A DNA stretch of 64,000 nucleotides, taken from contig NZ_CP018335.1 in assembly GCF_001902295.1 (NCBI RefSeq), forward strand, positions 4,390,354 to 4,454,353. The letters run 5' to 3'. Within the stretch, counting starts at the first letter, position 1; every line of letters starts with the position of its first letter. The stretch comes from Clostridium kluyveri. GTDB lineage: Bacteria; Bacillota; Clostridia; Clostridiales; Clostridiaceae. Below, in pieces: positions 13,072 to 26,535 of this stretch. The notes beneath the pieces were generated by a model. It searched no databases. It saw only the letters and a program-made list of their open reading frames with translations, and was not told where the DNA came from. A program made the translations under genes and the position numbers.

Positions 13072-14091
13072 CTAAATATTTATACTATAGTCCTCTAAAT
13101 AGCTTTTTAATAAAATTAAAGTATTATCATAATCAGCTAAGCTGCATATAGAAATATTAAAATTCATGTATCTGCATGGCAATAATATCGATGCAGTTTT
13201 GCAATTATTAACAGTAAGATACGCTGCTTTAAGTTCTCCTTCTCCGTGAGTATCTCCAATTTTTTGATATGGTATTCCTATGTCATCTGCCTTATTCCGG
13301 ATAGATTCTACAATGCCTCTATCGAATATACACTGTCCACCTTTAAAAGGTATAACAGGACCTTCTCTTAATTTACTTGTCCTGAAATAACTGGGAATTT
13401 CCATATAATCTATACTATTTATGGTGTCTAAAATTATGACCATATCTGGATTAATATTGTAAGCAGCTGCATGAATTCCTCTTTGGTCTATATTTCCCTG
13501 AACATTAAATACACCATATAAGTTGCAATTTAAATCTTCTTTCAATAACTCCATAAGTATAGAACATCCTACTCTATTATCTAAAGCTTTCCCTTTTAAA
13601 AGGTTATCTCCAAAATGAGAAAATTCATTATTAAATACTACAAAATCTCCTAATGATATAATCCTCCTACATTCCTCTTCAGAAGAAGCGCCTATATCTA
13701 TACACATATTTTCGTAGGATATATTTTCATCTTTTTCTTTCTTGCTCTGAATATGTATTGGCTTCATTCCAATAACCCCTGGTATTTTTTTATCTCCAAT
13801 TAAAACAGCCTTAGCAGGAAGTGAATTTTTATCTATATCCCCCAATGTGGAAAATTTTAATGTTCCATCTTTATTATAGGCTGTTATTATGAGACCTAAT
13901 TCATCTACGTGAGAAATCACCATTATTTTAGGTAAAGAATCATTTTGTCTATCCTTATGAACTATAATATTTCCCATTCTATCTATAAGTATATTATCAG
14001 TAAAAGTACTTAATTCATCTCTTATTACATTCCTAATGTGTTCCTCATATCCCGAAGGCCCTATAGAATTACAGAGTTTTTCTAAAAACAA
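13072..14091 (-). CDS. M42-fold protein with partly lost metal site (paralog B)
   Basis: 339 residues, M42 family (LCNSIGPSGYEE start). It keeps the first His (SHVDELG) and the bridging Asp (ALDNRVG). It lacks the catalytic/ligand Glu pair (QGNIDQRG where QEEVGHRG is expected), and the final His is changed (CRYMNFNIS for YMHTSVE). Active M42 enzymes form dodecameric TET particles. This copy may join such a particle as a non-catalytic subunit (inference). Start is TTG 14091 with SD GGAGGG. It overlaps the stop of paralog A by 10 bp, suggesting translational coupling. Confidence 0.8.
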   Translation of the reverse strand: MFLEKLCNSIGPSGYEEHIRNVIRDELSTFTDNILIDRMGNIIVHKDRQNDSLPKIMVISHVDELGLIITAYNKDGTLKFSTLGDIDKNSLPAKAVLIGDKKIPGVIGMKPIHIQSKKEKDENISYENMCIDIGASSEEECRRIISLGDFVVFNNEFSHFGDNLLKGKALDNRVGCSILMELLKEDLNCNLYGVFNVQGNIDQRGIHAAAYNINPDMVIILDTINSIDYMEIPSYFRTSKLREGPVIPFKGGQCIFDRGIVESIRNKADDIGIPYQKIGDTHGEGELKAAYLTVNNCKTASILLPCRYMNFNISICSLADYDNTLILLKSYLEDYSINI

Positions 14092-15113
14092 AATAATCCC
14101 TCCAATTCACTCTCTTTTAAATCCTGAATAAATCTTGCTAACAGTCTTCCTGTATTTCTTATATCTTCGATGTTAACTACTTCCACTGATGTATGCATAT
14201 ACTTTATAGGAATAGATATAAGAATTGTAGCTATTCCTCCCACGGAAGTTTGAATATCCCAAGCATCCGTTCCTGTATTTCCTGGTTCTACTTCAACCTG
14301 ATAAGGGATATTATACTTATCTGCTGTTTCTATTAATCTATTTCTGATTTTAGCATGTATATTAGGTCCTATGCATATAACTGGTCCTTTGCCCAGCTTA
14401 TTTTCTCTATTATTATCTCCTAATATTCCACCATCAAAGGTTACATCAAGTGCTATACCTATATCAGGCCTAATATCATAACTTACCATTTTTGCTCCTC
14501 TATGACCCACTTCTTCCTGGCATGAGCACACGAAATATATATCCAAATCAGAATTTACATTTTTAAGTTCTTCTGCACAAACGTACATAGCAAAAATACT
14601 GGCTCTATTATCTATAGATTTACAGCTTACATTATTATTCAAAAGATATATCATCTTTCTATCTAATGTGATATAATCCCCTAATTTAACTATACCGTTT
14701 AACTTCTCTTTATTAAATCCAGTTTCTATATATAAATTTTTCATAGAAACTTTACTTTTCTCTTTATCATCATAATTATATTTTAATGCTACAATTCCAG
14801 ATATATTTTCTTTTCCATGAATGATGACTTCCTGAGACACAAGACTTTTAGCATCTATTCCAAAGCCTTCAAATTTTATAAATCCATCTTCTGAAATTTC
14901 TTTTACCATTAAAAAAACTTCATCCACATGGGACATTATCATTAATTTATTAGAAGTTATACCTTTCTTGTGTATATACATGTTATTTAATTTAGTTATA
15001 GTTGTGTTTCCAAATTCATTAAAATTGTCCTTTATAATAGAATACAACCAATCTTCCCTTCCACTTGGTGCATGGGCTTCACATATTATTCTAAAAAAGT
15101 CTAAATCTTTCAT
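14082..15113 (-). CDS. M42 family aminopeptidase, active-site complete (paralog A)
   Basis: Metallo-aminopeptidase (glutamyl/TET-type), 343 residues, cytoplasmic. All expected ligands are visible: His and Asp in MSHVDEVF, bridging Asp in SIDNRAS, catalytic Glu pair in CQEEVGHRGA, Asp in IALDVTFDGG and final His in KYMHTSVEV. First gene of a tandem trio. The other two are degenerate, so this is the only likely peptidase of the set. The ATG at 15113 has SD GGAGG; the upstream TTG lies inside that SD. Substrate probably short peptides. Confidence 0.9.
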   Translation of the reverse strand: MKDLDFFRIICEAHAPSGREDWLYSIIKDNFNEFGNTTITKLNNMYIHKKGITSNKLMIMSHVDEVFLMVKEISEDGFIKFEGFGIDAKSLVSQEVIIHGKENISGIVALKYNYDDKEKSKVSMKNLYIETGFNKEKLNGIVKLGDYITLDRKMIYLLNNNVSCKSIDNRASIFAMYVCAEELKNVNSDLDIYFVCSCQEEVGHRGAKMVSYDIRPDIGIALDVTFDGGILGDNNRENKLGKGPVICIGPNIHAKIRNRLIETADKYNIPYQVEVEPGNTGTDAWDIQTSVGGIATILISIPIKYMHTSVEVVNIEDIRNTGRLLARFIQDLKESELEGLFCF

Positions 15114-15270
15114 ATTTGCCTCCAATCAAATATATTAGTAATGTAATTGTACTTCAGCTAATCGTTATGGATCACTTTAATTATAACATAATTATAATGA
15201 AAATTTTTCAATTATCGGAATATAATAATTTATTGTGAATCTAATTAAATATATGATTTTTTGTAAAAAT

Positions 15271-15305
15271 AATAAGGAAGCATATTATTAATATGCTTCC
15301 TTATT
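15271..15305 (-). terminator. Terminator of rRNA operon 2 / tRNA-Lys
   Basis: Perfect 15-bp stem AATAAGGAAGCATAT with a 5-nt loop. It starts at the 3' CCA end of tRNA-Lys and is followed on the minus strand by a T-rich stretch. Confidence 0.85.
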
Positions 15306-15380
15306 GGTGGCTCACCGGGGAATCGAACCCCGGACAACATGATTAAAAGTCATGTGCTCTACCAACTGAGCTAGTGAACC
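15305..15380 (-). tRNA. tRNA-Lys (anticodon TTT)
   Basis: 76 nt including an encoded CCA. Acceptor GGTTCAC pairs with GTGAGCC (one G-U), anticodon loop CTTTTAA, T-loop GGTTCGATTCC. It is the last gene of rRNA operon 2, 8 bases after 5S. Operon 1 lacks it and has its own terminator there instead. Confidence 0.96.
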
Positions 15381-15388
15381 AAAACATA

Positions 15389-15504
15389 TCCGGCAGCGAC
15401 CTGCTCTCCCACAGGGCCTCCCCTGCAGTACCATGGGCACTGTGGAACTTAACCTTCCTGTTCGAAATGGTAAGGGGTGTTGCCTCCACGTTATTGCCAC
15501 CAGA
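15389..15504 (-). rRNA. rrf: 5S ribosomal RNA, operon 2
   Basis: Same sequence as the 5S gene at 3783-3898; about 116 nt between 23S and tRNA-Lys. Confidence 0.93.
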
Positions 15505-15561
15505 TTTGTATTCTCTTGTTCAGAAGACTTTATCCCCTGAAAATTGCACAGTAAATATTAT

Positions 15562-18458
<2,897 letters not shown>

Positions 18459-18530
18459 TGATAATTTAGTCCAAATCTTCGATTTGGTTACTAAATTGCA
18501 CTCCTCAGCCTCAGCTGAGTGAGTTTCATT

Positions 18531-18652
18531 AAAAAATTGCTATTAACTTCGTACAACTGCGTCAAATGCCTCACTGTGGTGCTCATTTACATAAGTAAAT
18601 TCTACTCCTCCTTCGACCTTTTCCTTGCTGTACTCGTTATTATCAATTTTTA
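18531..18652 (-). repeat. Long inverted-repeat unit in 16S-23S spacer, operon 2 (unit 1)
   Basis: Nearly the same as unit 6985-7106, with complementary ends AAAATTGCTATTAAC / GTTATTATCAATTTT. Just before it (18459-18530) operon 2 has its own small hairpin CCAAATC-TTC-GATTTGG, which is absent from operon 1. Confidence 0.7.
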
Positions 18653-18919
18653 TCCTTAGTTATTTATTATAACTGTTTGTTATAACCTATCTATAAGTAT
18701 AACTTTAATTATACTTACTACTACAAAGGTTATTTCTAACCTTAGCTTTACTTCTTTTATTTACTGTGCAATTTTCAAAGGACAAAATTCTTTCAATTCA
18801 CAGTGCACAATTTACTATTACTGTTTACACCGTACAATTGGAATGGGAATCTAACTGTCAATTGTCAATTCTTTATTGTCAACTGACTATGATCCCTCAA
18901 AATTAAACAGAATAAGCAG

Positions 18920-19039
18920 GAAGTTGCTAATAACTTCACAATCCATCGTCAAAACTTTCCCTGCGGTGCTCATTTACACAAGTAAACTCTGCTCCTCACT
19001 CAAGCTTTTCCTTGACTTGTTCGTTATTATCAATTTCTG
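18920..19039 (-). repeat. Long inverted-repeat unit in 16S-23S spacer, operon 2 (unit 2)
   Basis: Shares the core CTGCGGTGCTCATTTACAC and closing end CGTTATTATCAATTT with the other spacer units. It sits next to the 16S gene here, whereas both operon 1 spacer units sit next to the 23S gene, so units have moved or been gained independently. Confidence 0.65.
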
Positions 19040-19128
19040 GTCTATACTCACATTTTAAGTATAAACTCGGTAAATCTTATTTATCTCAAATTCCAGCTTT
19101 TAAGGCAGGTTTTTTCCCAGCCTTTCGA

Positions 19129-20647
<1,519 letters not shown>

Positions 20648-20669
20648 TAAAAGTTTCATTGACTCTGTT

Positions 20670-20912
20670 AAAAAATTAATACTAACTTCATATTTCTGCG
20701 TCAAGCCTTTCGCTGCGGTACTCATTTACCCAAAGTAAACTCTGTTCCTCACTCAAGTCTTTCCTTGAACTATTCGTTATTATTAATTTTTTGAAAATCA
20801 CTATTAGCTTCGCCCAGCGACCTCATATGCCTCATTCCGGTGCTCAATTACATAAGTAAGTTCCGCTCCTCATTCAGCCTTTTCCTCGCTGTACTCGCTA
20901 CTAGCAATTTTA
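20670..20912 (-). repeat. Two tandem long inverted-repeat units in the rRNA leader, operon 2
   Basis: Units 20670-20792 and 20793-20912, essentially identical to 8960-9202 (one C for T near 20895). They lie between the promoter and the 16S gene. Confidence 0.7.
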
Positions 20913-21103
20913 GTATATCTCTTCCAGTAAAGTACCGGATAAACATACTTTATTACGAAATTACTCTCTCTACTGCTCTCGCAGCTCAAAAGAATTGCTG
21001 GTTTATTCTTAATAAATAAGTTTACCTATCTTCTTCATTCTGTTTAATTTTCAAGGATCATATCTAACCTTTACTGCCGCCTGTTTTCCCAGACAGCTTT
21101 TAT

Positions 21104-21132
21104 AGTATATCATCTCATTTTCCCCTTGTCAA
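21104..21132 (-). promoter_or_regulatory. rRNA operon 2 sigma-A promoter
   Basis: TTGACA (21132-21127), 17-bp spacer, TATACT (21109-21104), as in operon 1 with one spacer change. The stretch 21133-21498 upstream is AT-rich. I see no gene or clear structure there. Confidence 0.85.
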
Positions 21133-21498
21133 CACTTTTTTAACATTTTTTTATATTAATTAAATCCGTTGAAGTTACTTACTTTCAGGTACTATCGACA
21201 TGACGAAGGTTATTATATCACAGCCTTACATATTAAAATTTATTTCTGTGGTAAAATTATAAGGTTACCTTATTATATCTTGTATATTCTATTCATTTCT
21301 ACATCTTTTACATAAAGATACACAAGGATATGTTTATTAAAGTCCTACTACTTCAAGTCTCCATATAATACTTAAAAATTCATTAGCTTATACAGATATA
21401 TTACAAAAAACACTAAAAGATATAGAAATTTACCTTAAAATAAATTTATATATCTTTGCATATATACTCTGAATACAATAACTGATTTAATTAAGTAA

Positions 21499-22746
21499 TT
21501 ATTTTAACTTGTGAATGAACAGACCACTTCTAAGCTTTGGCTCAAACCAAGTAGATTTAGGAGGCATTACTTCTCCAGCATCTGCAATATTCATTAAATC
21601 TTCCAATGTAGTAGGATACATTGAAAATGCAACACCTGTATTCTTCTCATCTATTCTATGCTCTAATTCCTTAAGCCCTCTTATCCCACCTACAAAATCG
21701 ATTCTATTATCTGTACGAGGATCCTTTATCCCCAAAATTGGATTTAACAAATTATTTTGAAGAATAGATACATCTAATCTTTCAACAGGATCAAGGGGAT
21801 CATAAGTTCCTTCTTTAGCAGTGAGTCTATACCACCTGCCATTTAAATACATTCCATAATTATGTTTAGAAGAAGGCTTATATGGCCCTTGGCTCTGACA
21901 TATATCTATATTAAACTTCTCTAAAATTTTATTCATATACTCTTCATTAGAAAGACCATTCAAATCCTTGACAATTCTATTGTAATCTATAATATTTAAA
22001 TGTGAGTGTGGAAAAATTACCGATAGAAAAAAATTAAATTCCTCACTTCCTGAATAGTTGGGATTTTCTTCTCTTCTTTTAAGTCCTACTTTTACTGCTG
22101 AAGCTGCCCTATGATGACCATCTGCTATATATAAACTATCTACATTTTTAAATAAATCACAAATATTATTTATTGTTTCCTCATCATCCACAACCCATAC
22201 AGTATTCTTAACTCCATCCTCTGCTGTAAAATCATAAACAGGATCTTTTTGTATCCAGGTATTTATCAGATTATCAATTTTATCGTTATATTTATAAGTT
22301 AAAAATATAGGTCCCGTATTTGCATCACAAAAATCTACGTGATTTATTCTATCTTGTTCCTTATCTTTTCTCGTATGCTCATGTTTTTTAATCTTATTAT
22401 TAATATAATCATCTATAGATGTACATGCTACTATACCAATCTGACTTTTTCCATTCATAATTAACCTATAAATATATAGATTTTCCTTTTCATCTTGTAT
22501 TAATACCTTACTGTCTATCATACTTTGTAAATTTTCATTAGCTTTTATATAAACTTCCCTATCATATAAGTTTATATTTTCATCTAAATCAATTTCTGAT
22601 TTATCCACATGTAGAAAAGAATATTTATTACCTTTTGCAATTTCTTTTGCCTCTTTGCTATTCATAACATCATAGGGAAGTTCAGCAACCTTTTGAACTA
22701 TATCCGCTCTGGGTCTTAGTGCTTTAAATGACTTTAAAGTTATCAT
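21499..22746 (-). CDS. DUF1015 family protein, serine operon
   Basis: 415-residue protein of the DUF1015 family, often found beside serA/serC in clostridia and thermophiles. Seen: LRPRADIVQKVAELPYDVMN at the start (family hallmark), the central IADGHHRAASAVK and a C-terminal MPPKSTWFEPKLRSGL. The conserved DGHHR looks like an active site. Some relatives are called HPr-kinase- or SerK-like (ADP/ATP-dependent serine kinase), so L-serine phosphorylation is an attractive but unproven role. ATG with SD AAAGGAGA, 22 bp after serA, the third gene behind two serine T-boxes. Confidence 0.85.
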   Translation of the reverse strand: MITLKSFKALRPRADIVQKVAELPYDVMNSKEAKEIAKGNKYSFLHVDKSEIDLDENINLYDREVYIKANENLQSMIDSKVLIQDEKENLYIYRLIMNGKSQIGIVACTSIDDYINNKIKKHEHTRKDKEQDRINHVDFCDANTGPIFLTYKYNDKIDNLINTWIQKDPVYDFTAEDGVKNTVWVVDDEETINNICDLFKNVDSLYIADGHHRAASAVKVGLKRREENPNYSGSEEFNFFLSVIFPHSHLNIIDYNRIVKDLNGLSNEEYMNKILEKFNIDICQSQGPYKPSSKHNYGMYLNGRWYRLTAKEGTYDPLDPVERLDVSILQNNLLNPILGIKDPRTDNRIDFVGGIRGLKELEHRIDEKNTGVAFSMYPTTLEDLMNIADAGEVMPPKSTWFEPKLRSGLFIHKLK

Positions 22747-22768
22747 TTCTTTCTCCTTTTATAGTATA

Positions 22769-23704
22769 TTAACATACATTAATTAAATTTTTATCAAGAT
22801 AATATTGTTCTACTATATTCACTATTTCCATGCCTATTCTCTTTTGAGCTTCACAAGTTGATGCTCCTATGTGAGGTGTTGCTGATACTCTATCATTATT
22901 TAGAAGCTCCTCACAGGGGCTAGGTTCATTTTCGAATACATCTATTCCAGCCCCCGCAACTTTACCACAATCTAATGCATTTATCAAGGCCTTCTCATCT
23001 ATTATTCCGCCTCTTGCACAATTTATTATATATACTCCATCTTTCATGATATTAAATTCTTCTTCTCCTATTAAAGCTTTCTGGTCTTTACTAAACGGAA
23101 TGTGGAATGTTATATAATCTGCTCTTTTCAATAAATCTTTAAATTCACAAAATTCATAATTATTATATCCCTTTGCCATTCCAAGTTTATCTGTATATAT
23201 TATTTTCATCCCTAATGCATTTGCTCTTTTGGCAACTTCTTTTGCAATCCTTCCAAAACCTACAATTCCCAAGGTTTTACCATATAATTCTACTCCTTTG
23301 TATTGGCTTTTATGCCATTCATTATTTCTCATAGTCACATTAGAAATATTTACATATCTTGATATAGCAAACATATGCGCAAGTGTTAACTCTGCCACTG
23401 AAGCAGCACTGGCATTTGGAGTATTCTTAACAACTATTCCATTTTGAAGTGCATAATCTACATCGATATTATCTACTCCTACTCCTCCTCTTATTATAAG
23501 CTTTAATTTTCCGTCTTTAGCTGCATCTATGAGTGGTTTTCTTATTTTAGTAGCAGATCTCACTATTATAACATCAAACTCTTTTATTTTACCTTTTAAT
23601 TCTTCTTCATCAAAGTGTTTATCTATGACTTCATACCCGTCTTCCACAAGTTTATTTAAAGCTTCTTTATCCATTCCATCACTAACTAATATCTTTATCA
23701 TCAT
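22769..23704 (-). CDS. serA: D-3-phosphoglycerate dehydrogenase (short form, no ACT domain)
   Basis: NAD-dependent D-2-hydroxyacid dehydrogenase, first step of serine synthesis (3-phosphoglycerate to 3-phosphohydroxypyruvate). 311 residues. Seen: GGVGVDNIDVDYA, Rossmann motif GIVGFGRIAKEVAKRA, NCARGGIIDEKAL with the catalytic Arg, the Glu in GIDVFENEPSP and His in TPHIGAST. No C-terminal ACT domain, so allosteric serine inhibition of the classical kind is absent and control rests on the T-boxes. Start at ATG 23704 (a second ATG follows at once) with SD GGGAGG. 17 bp from the aminotransferase. Confidence 0.93.
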   Translation of the reverse strand: MMIKILVSDGMDKEALNKLVEDGYEVIDKHFDEEELKGKIKEFDVIIVRSATKIRKPLIDAAKDGKLKLIIRGGVGVDNIDVDYALQNGIVVKNTPNASAASVAELTLAHMFAISRYVNISNVTMRNNEWHKSQYKGVELYGKTLGIVGFGRIAKEVAKRANALGMKIIYTDKLGMAKGYNNYEFCEFKDLLKRADYITFHIPFSKDQKALIGEEEFNIMKDGVYIINCARGGIIDEKALINALDCGKVAGAGIDVFENEPSPCEELLNNDRVSATPHIGASTCEAQKRIGMEIVNIVEQYYLDKNLINVC

Positions 23705-23720
23705 TAAAACCTCCCAAAAT

Positions 23721-24791
23721 CTATAATTTTAATATATAATTAATATTTTCTAAAAGTTCCTTTATATCTGAAATATGACAATCAGCCATATGAGCTATTC
23801 TAAATGTCTTTTCTTTCAATTTCCCATAACCATTGGAAATTTGAAATCCTCTTTCACCTAGTTCTTTATTCAAATCTGCTACACTTATATCTCTAATATT
23901 CTCAATATTAGTAAGGGTATTTGAAAGATACCTTTCATCAGCGAACAATCTAAAATATTCTCTAGCCCAGCTTCTAACATATTCAGCCATCTCTAAATGT
24001 CTTTTATATCTATTTTCCAATCCTTCTTCTAGTATTTTATCCAACTGATAATCCATAGCAAACATATGTGAAATAGAAGGTGTTGAAGGATACTGATAAT
24101 TTTTTTTCTGTATATAATCATAAAGTGAAAGTAAATCCAAATAATACCCTCTAAATTCTACTTTTTTTGCTCTCTCTACTGCTTTCTTTGAAAAGGAACA
24201 AGCTGCTATCCCTGGAGGAAGTCCTAAAGCTTTCTGACTGGATGTCAAACATATATCTACACCAAGTTCATCTACTTCTATTTTAGTACCTCCCATAGAA
24301 CTAACTGTATCTAGACACCATACAACCTCTGGATATTTCTTTACAACTTCAGATATTTCCTCTACAGGATTCATTACACCAGTTGAAGTTTCATTATGAG
24401 TTATACAAATTACATCATATTTATTGGAATCTAATACTCCATGAATCTTTTCTACATCTAAGGCCTTTCCCCATTCCACTTCATATAAATCTGCTGGCAC
24501 ATTGTTATTTTTAGCCATTTCATACCATCTTTTTCCAAAAGCACCTATTGAAAAAACTGCTGCTCTCTTTGCTGTACAGGTCCTTACAGCGCCTTCCATC
24601 AGTCCACTTCCTGAACTAGTAGATAATAATATCTCTTCATTTGTATTAAATAAAATTCTTAATTTATCACTAATTCTCTTTTGCAATGCTGAAGCTTCTT
24701 TAGTTCTATGCCCTATCATGGGTTGAGACATTTTTTTTAGCACATCTTCTTTTACTTCTACAGGTCCTGGAATAAATAATTTTTTATGCAT
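23721..24791 (-). CDS. Class V aminotransferase, probable phosphoserine transaminase of the serine operon
   Basis: 356-residue PLP enzyme of the serine-pyruvate/alanine-glyoxylate group. Seen: FIPGPVEV, STSSGSGLMEGAVR, THNETSTGVMNPVEE, DTVSSMGGTKIEVDE (PLP Asp), TSSQKALGLPPG (Schiff-base Lys) and late RIAHMADCH. The partner serA and serine-specific T-boxes make it the likely 3-phosphohydroxypyruvate aminotransferase (SerC role), although it is not the classical SerC subfamily. Start at ATG 24791 with SD GGAGG; a longer frame upstream runs into the T-box terminator and is rejected. First gene of serC-serA-DUF1015. Confidence 0.88.
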   Translation of the reverse strand: MHKKLFIPGPVEVKEDVLKKMSQPMIGHRTKEASALQKRISDKLRILFNTNEEILLSTSSGSGLMEGAVRTCTAKRAAVFSIGAFGKRWYEMAKNNNVPADLYEVEWGKALDVEKIHGVLDSNKYDVICITHNETSTGVMNPVEEISEVVKKYPEVVWCLDTVSSMGGTKIEVDELGVDICLTSSQKALGLPPGIAACSFSKKAVERAKKVEFRGYYLDLLSLYDYIQKKNYQYPSTPSISHMFAMDYQLDKILEEGLENRYKRHLEMAEYVRSWAREYFRLFADERYLSNTLTNIENIRDISVADLNKELGERGFQISNGYGKLKEKTFRIAHMADCHISDIKELLENINYILKL

Positions 24792-24870
24792 ACTTGTACC
24801 TCCAAAATTTACGTAATTACTTAAAATGAACACTATAATTAATATACAAAAATCAATATAAGTATAAAAT

Positions 24871-25090
24871 AAAAGAGTCAATCATCCCTTTAGGGACGAT
24901 TGACTCGCGTTGCCACCCTTATTAATTATACTTTTTATGTATAATTCTCTCAACTTAAATAACGGTTTTCCGTATTATTCATCATAATAATCCTCCGAGG
25001 CGGATTCACAAAAGTATGGGTACCAGTTTACACCAACCACTGACTCTCTTTTACCTGAACTTATGTTACTATTCTCTTCATAGGATAATA
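24871..25090 (-). promoter_or_regulatory. T-box leader 2 (gene-proximal), serine (TCC specifier)
   Basis: Minus-strand T-box riboswitch. The T-box core AAGGGTGGCAACGCG is at 24920-24906 and is followed by a terminator stem GAGTCAATC...GATTGACTC with a T tail (24906-24871). Stem I begins GAAGAGAATAGTAACA and carries GAGAGTCAG...GGTTGGTG. After GTGAA the specifier is UCC (25004-25002), followed by G. It fits tRNA-Ser(GGA), which is present at 32862. Uncharged tRNA-Ser should open the serine operon. Confidence 0.88.
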
Positions 25091-25104
25091 TTTAATTTTA
25101 ATAT

Positions 25105-25325
25105 AAAAAAGCCAATCAAACCCCATTAGGGACGATTGGCTCGCGTTACCACCCTTATTGATTATATAAAAATATAATCCACTCATTAAAATAACGGACT
25201 TTCCGTACTACTCATCGCAGTAAATCTCCAAGATGGATTCACAAAAGTGTGGGCATCAGCTTCCACCAGCCGCTGACTCTCTTTTACCTAAACTTATGTT
25301 ACTATTCTCTTCATAGAATGATATT
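25105..25325 (-). promoter_or_regulatory. T-box leader 1 (promoter-proximal), serine (TCC specifier)
   Basis: A second full T-box lies upstream of the first. Its core AAGGGTGGTAACGCG is at 25156-25142, its own terminator with a T6 tail at 25142-25105, and stem I starts GAAGAGAATAGTAACA near 25310. The specifier UCC (25237-25235) is again preceded by GTGAA and followed by A. The two leaders are strongly similar but diverged, so each needs a charged-state decision in series. Confidence 0.88.
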
Positions 25326-25355
25326 TAATTCATTAAGTTTTAAGATTTGTTATTT

Positions 25356-25384
25356 ATTATATGTTGTATTCTTATATATGTCAA
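25356..25384 (-). promoter_or_regulatory. Sigma-A promoter of the serine operon
   Basis: TTGACA (25384-25379), 17-bp spacer, TATAAT (25361-25356), about 35-40 bp before the first T-box. It matches both hexamer consensus sequences. Confidence 0.85.
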
Positions 25385-25429
25385 TACTTATTTTAAAAAT
25401 AAATTATACTTTTTATTTTTAGACATTTT

Positions 25430-25615
25430 TTAATTAATACTTATCATCTTTCCAATCTTATTAAATAGATTTTTTGTGCATGTATTGTTAGAAAAGTTTA
25501 TACAATTACTACAATCATTGGAAATATAACTGGTTTGTAAACCTAGCATATAGCTCTTAGCTCTATATTCTTTACAATTCTCTGCAATAATCATTTTATT
25601 TTGCAATGAAAACAT
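25430..25615 (-). CDS. Small cysteine-containing protein, unknown
   Basis: 61 codons with a strong SD (GGGGAGTGA, about 7 bases before the ATG). I do not recognise it. It has Cys at position 14, a CSNC pair near 35-38 and a further Cys near 46, a spacing that could bind a metal. No membrane segment. It follows the EFR1 gene on the same strand (52 bp), so it may share a transcript with a redox protein. Confidence 0.55.
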   Translation of the reverse strand: MFSLQNKMIIAENCKEYRAKSYMLGLQTSYISNDCSNCINFSNNTCTKNLFNKIGKMISIN

Positions 25616-25667
25616 TCAATTCACTCCCCAAAATATTATAACCTTAGTATTGTCTAAATTTTAAATT

Positions 25668-26450
25668 TTATTTATTCAAATTTAATACTTTCATTATATT
25701 TTTTTGGGTTTGATCTATTTTTTTATTTTTATATCTTATAGCATTTATAGGGCATATATGTATACACCTAAGACATAGGATACATTTACTATGAAAAATT
25801 GCACGTCCTCCTTCAAATGTTATATTTCCCTGTGGACAATTTCTTAAGCACAATCCACACTTATTACACTCTTTTGTGGCATATATGTTCTTAGATAATT
25901 TAGGAATCATATTTTTAAACACACAATACGTTATTTTATCTAACTGGAACTTAACAAAAAAAGTATTTTCCTTAATAGTTTTATTTTTTATGAAATTTTC
26001 TATTATATTTTTAGTTTTTTTATCAGCTTTAATTAATAAATTTTCTATTTCATTTTTCGTAGGTTTTTTACCTATAGAAAAATAATAGTTATTTGGCATT
26101 TTCACACTAATCTGTGCTGAAATAATATATCCCTTTTTCTTTAAACATTTTGCCATAAAACAACATGCAGAAGAAGATTCAGCTGCTTGTGTACAATATA
26201 TTATAGCTCTTTTACTTTCCTTTAAAGAATCAAGCTTATTTAAAAAATCCCTTACAACTTTAGGCGGAAACTCTACATGAACTGGTGAACCTATAATTAT
26301 AAAATCACATTTTTTAACTTCTTTATCTTCTATATATTGAATATCTATTAAATCTACATCTATATTATAAGGTTCAAAATTCTCTTTAAATCTATCTGCC
26401 ACCCATTTAGTATTTCCGGTGCCACTAAAATAATATAAAATGCCTCTCAT
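25668..26450 (-). CDS. EFR1 family protein: flavodoxin fused to 2[4Fe-4S] ferredoxin
   Basis: 260-residue electron carrier, cytoplasmic. The N-terminal half is flavodoxin-like with the FMN phosphate loop YFSGTGNTKW and IIGSPVHVEFPP. The C-terminal half has two cluster motifs, CNKCGLCLRNCP and CILCLRCIHICP, each with CxxCxxCxxxCP spacing. This is the EFR1 layout, common in clostridia, role in anaerobic redox chemistry unknown. Start ATG 26450 has only a weak SD (AAGG). Good family call, unknown partner. Confidence 0.9.
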   Translation of the reverse strand: MRGILYYFSGTGNTKWVADRFKENFEPYNIDVDLIDIQYIEDKEVKKCDFIIIGSPVHVEFPPKVVRDFLNKLDSLKESKRAIIYCTQAAESSSACCFMAKCLKKKGYIISAQISVKMPNNYYFSIGKKPTKNEIENLLIKADKKTKNIIENFIKNKTIKENTFFVKFQLDKITYCVFKNMIPKLSKNIYATKECNKCGLCLRNCPQGNITFEGGRAIFHSKCILCLRCIHICPINAIRYKNKKIDQTQKNIMKVLNLNK

Positions 26451-26535
26451 GCCATAATAACCTTAACTTTTATATTTACTAAACTTACAAAATACAAAAG
26501 AAATTATTCCTCTCTAAATATAATATATTTTTATT

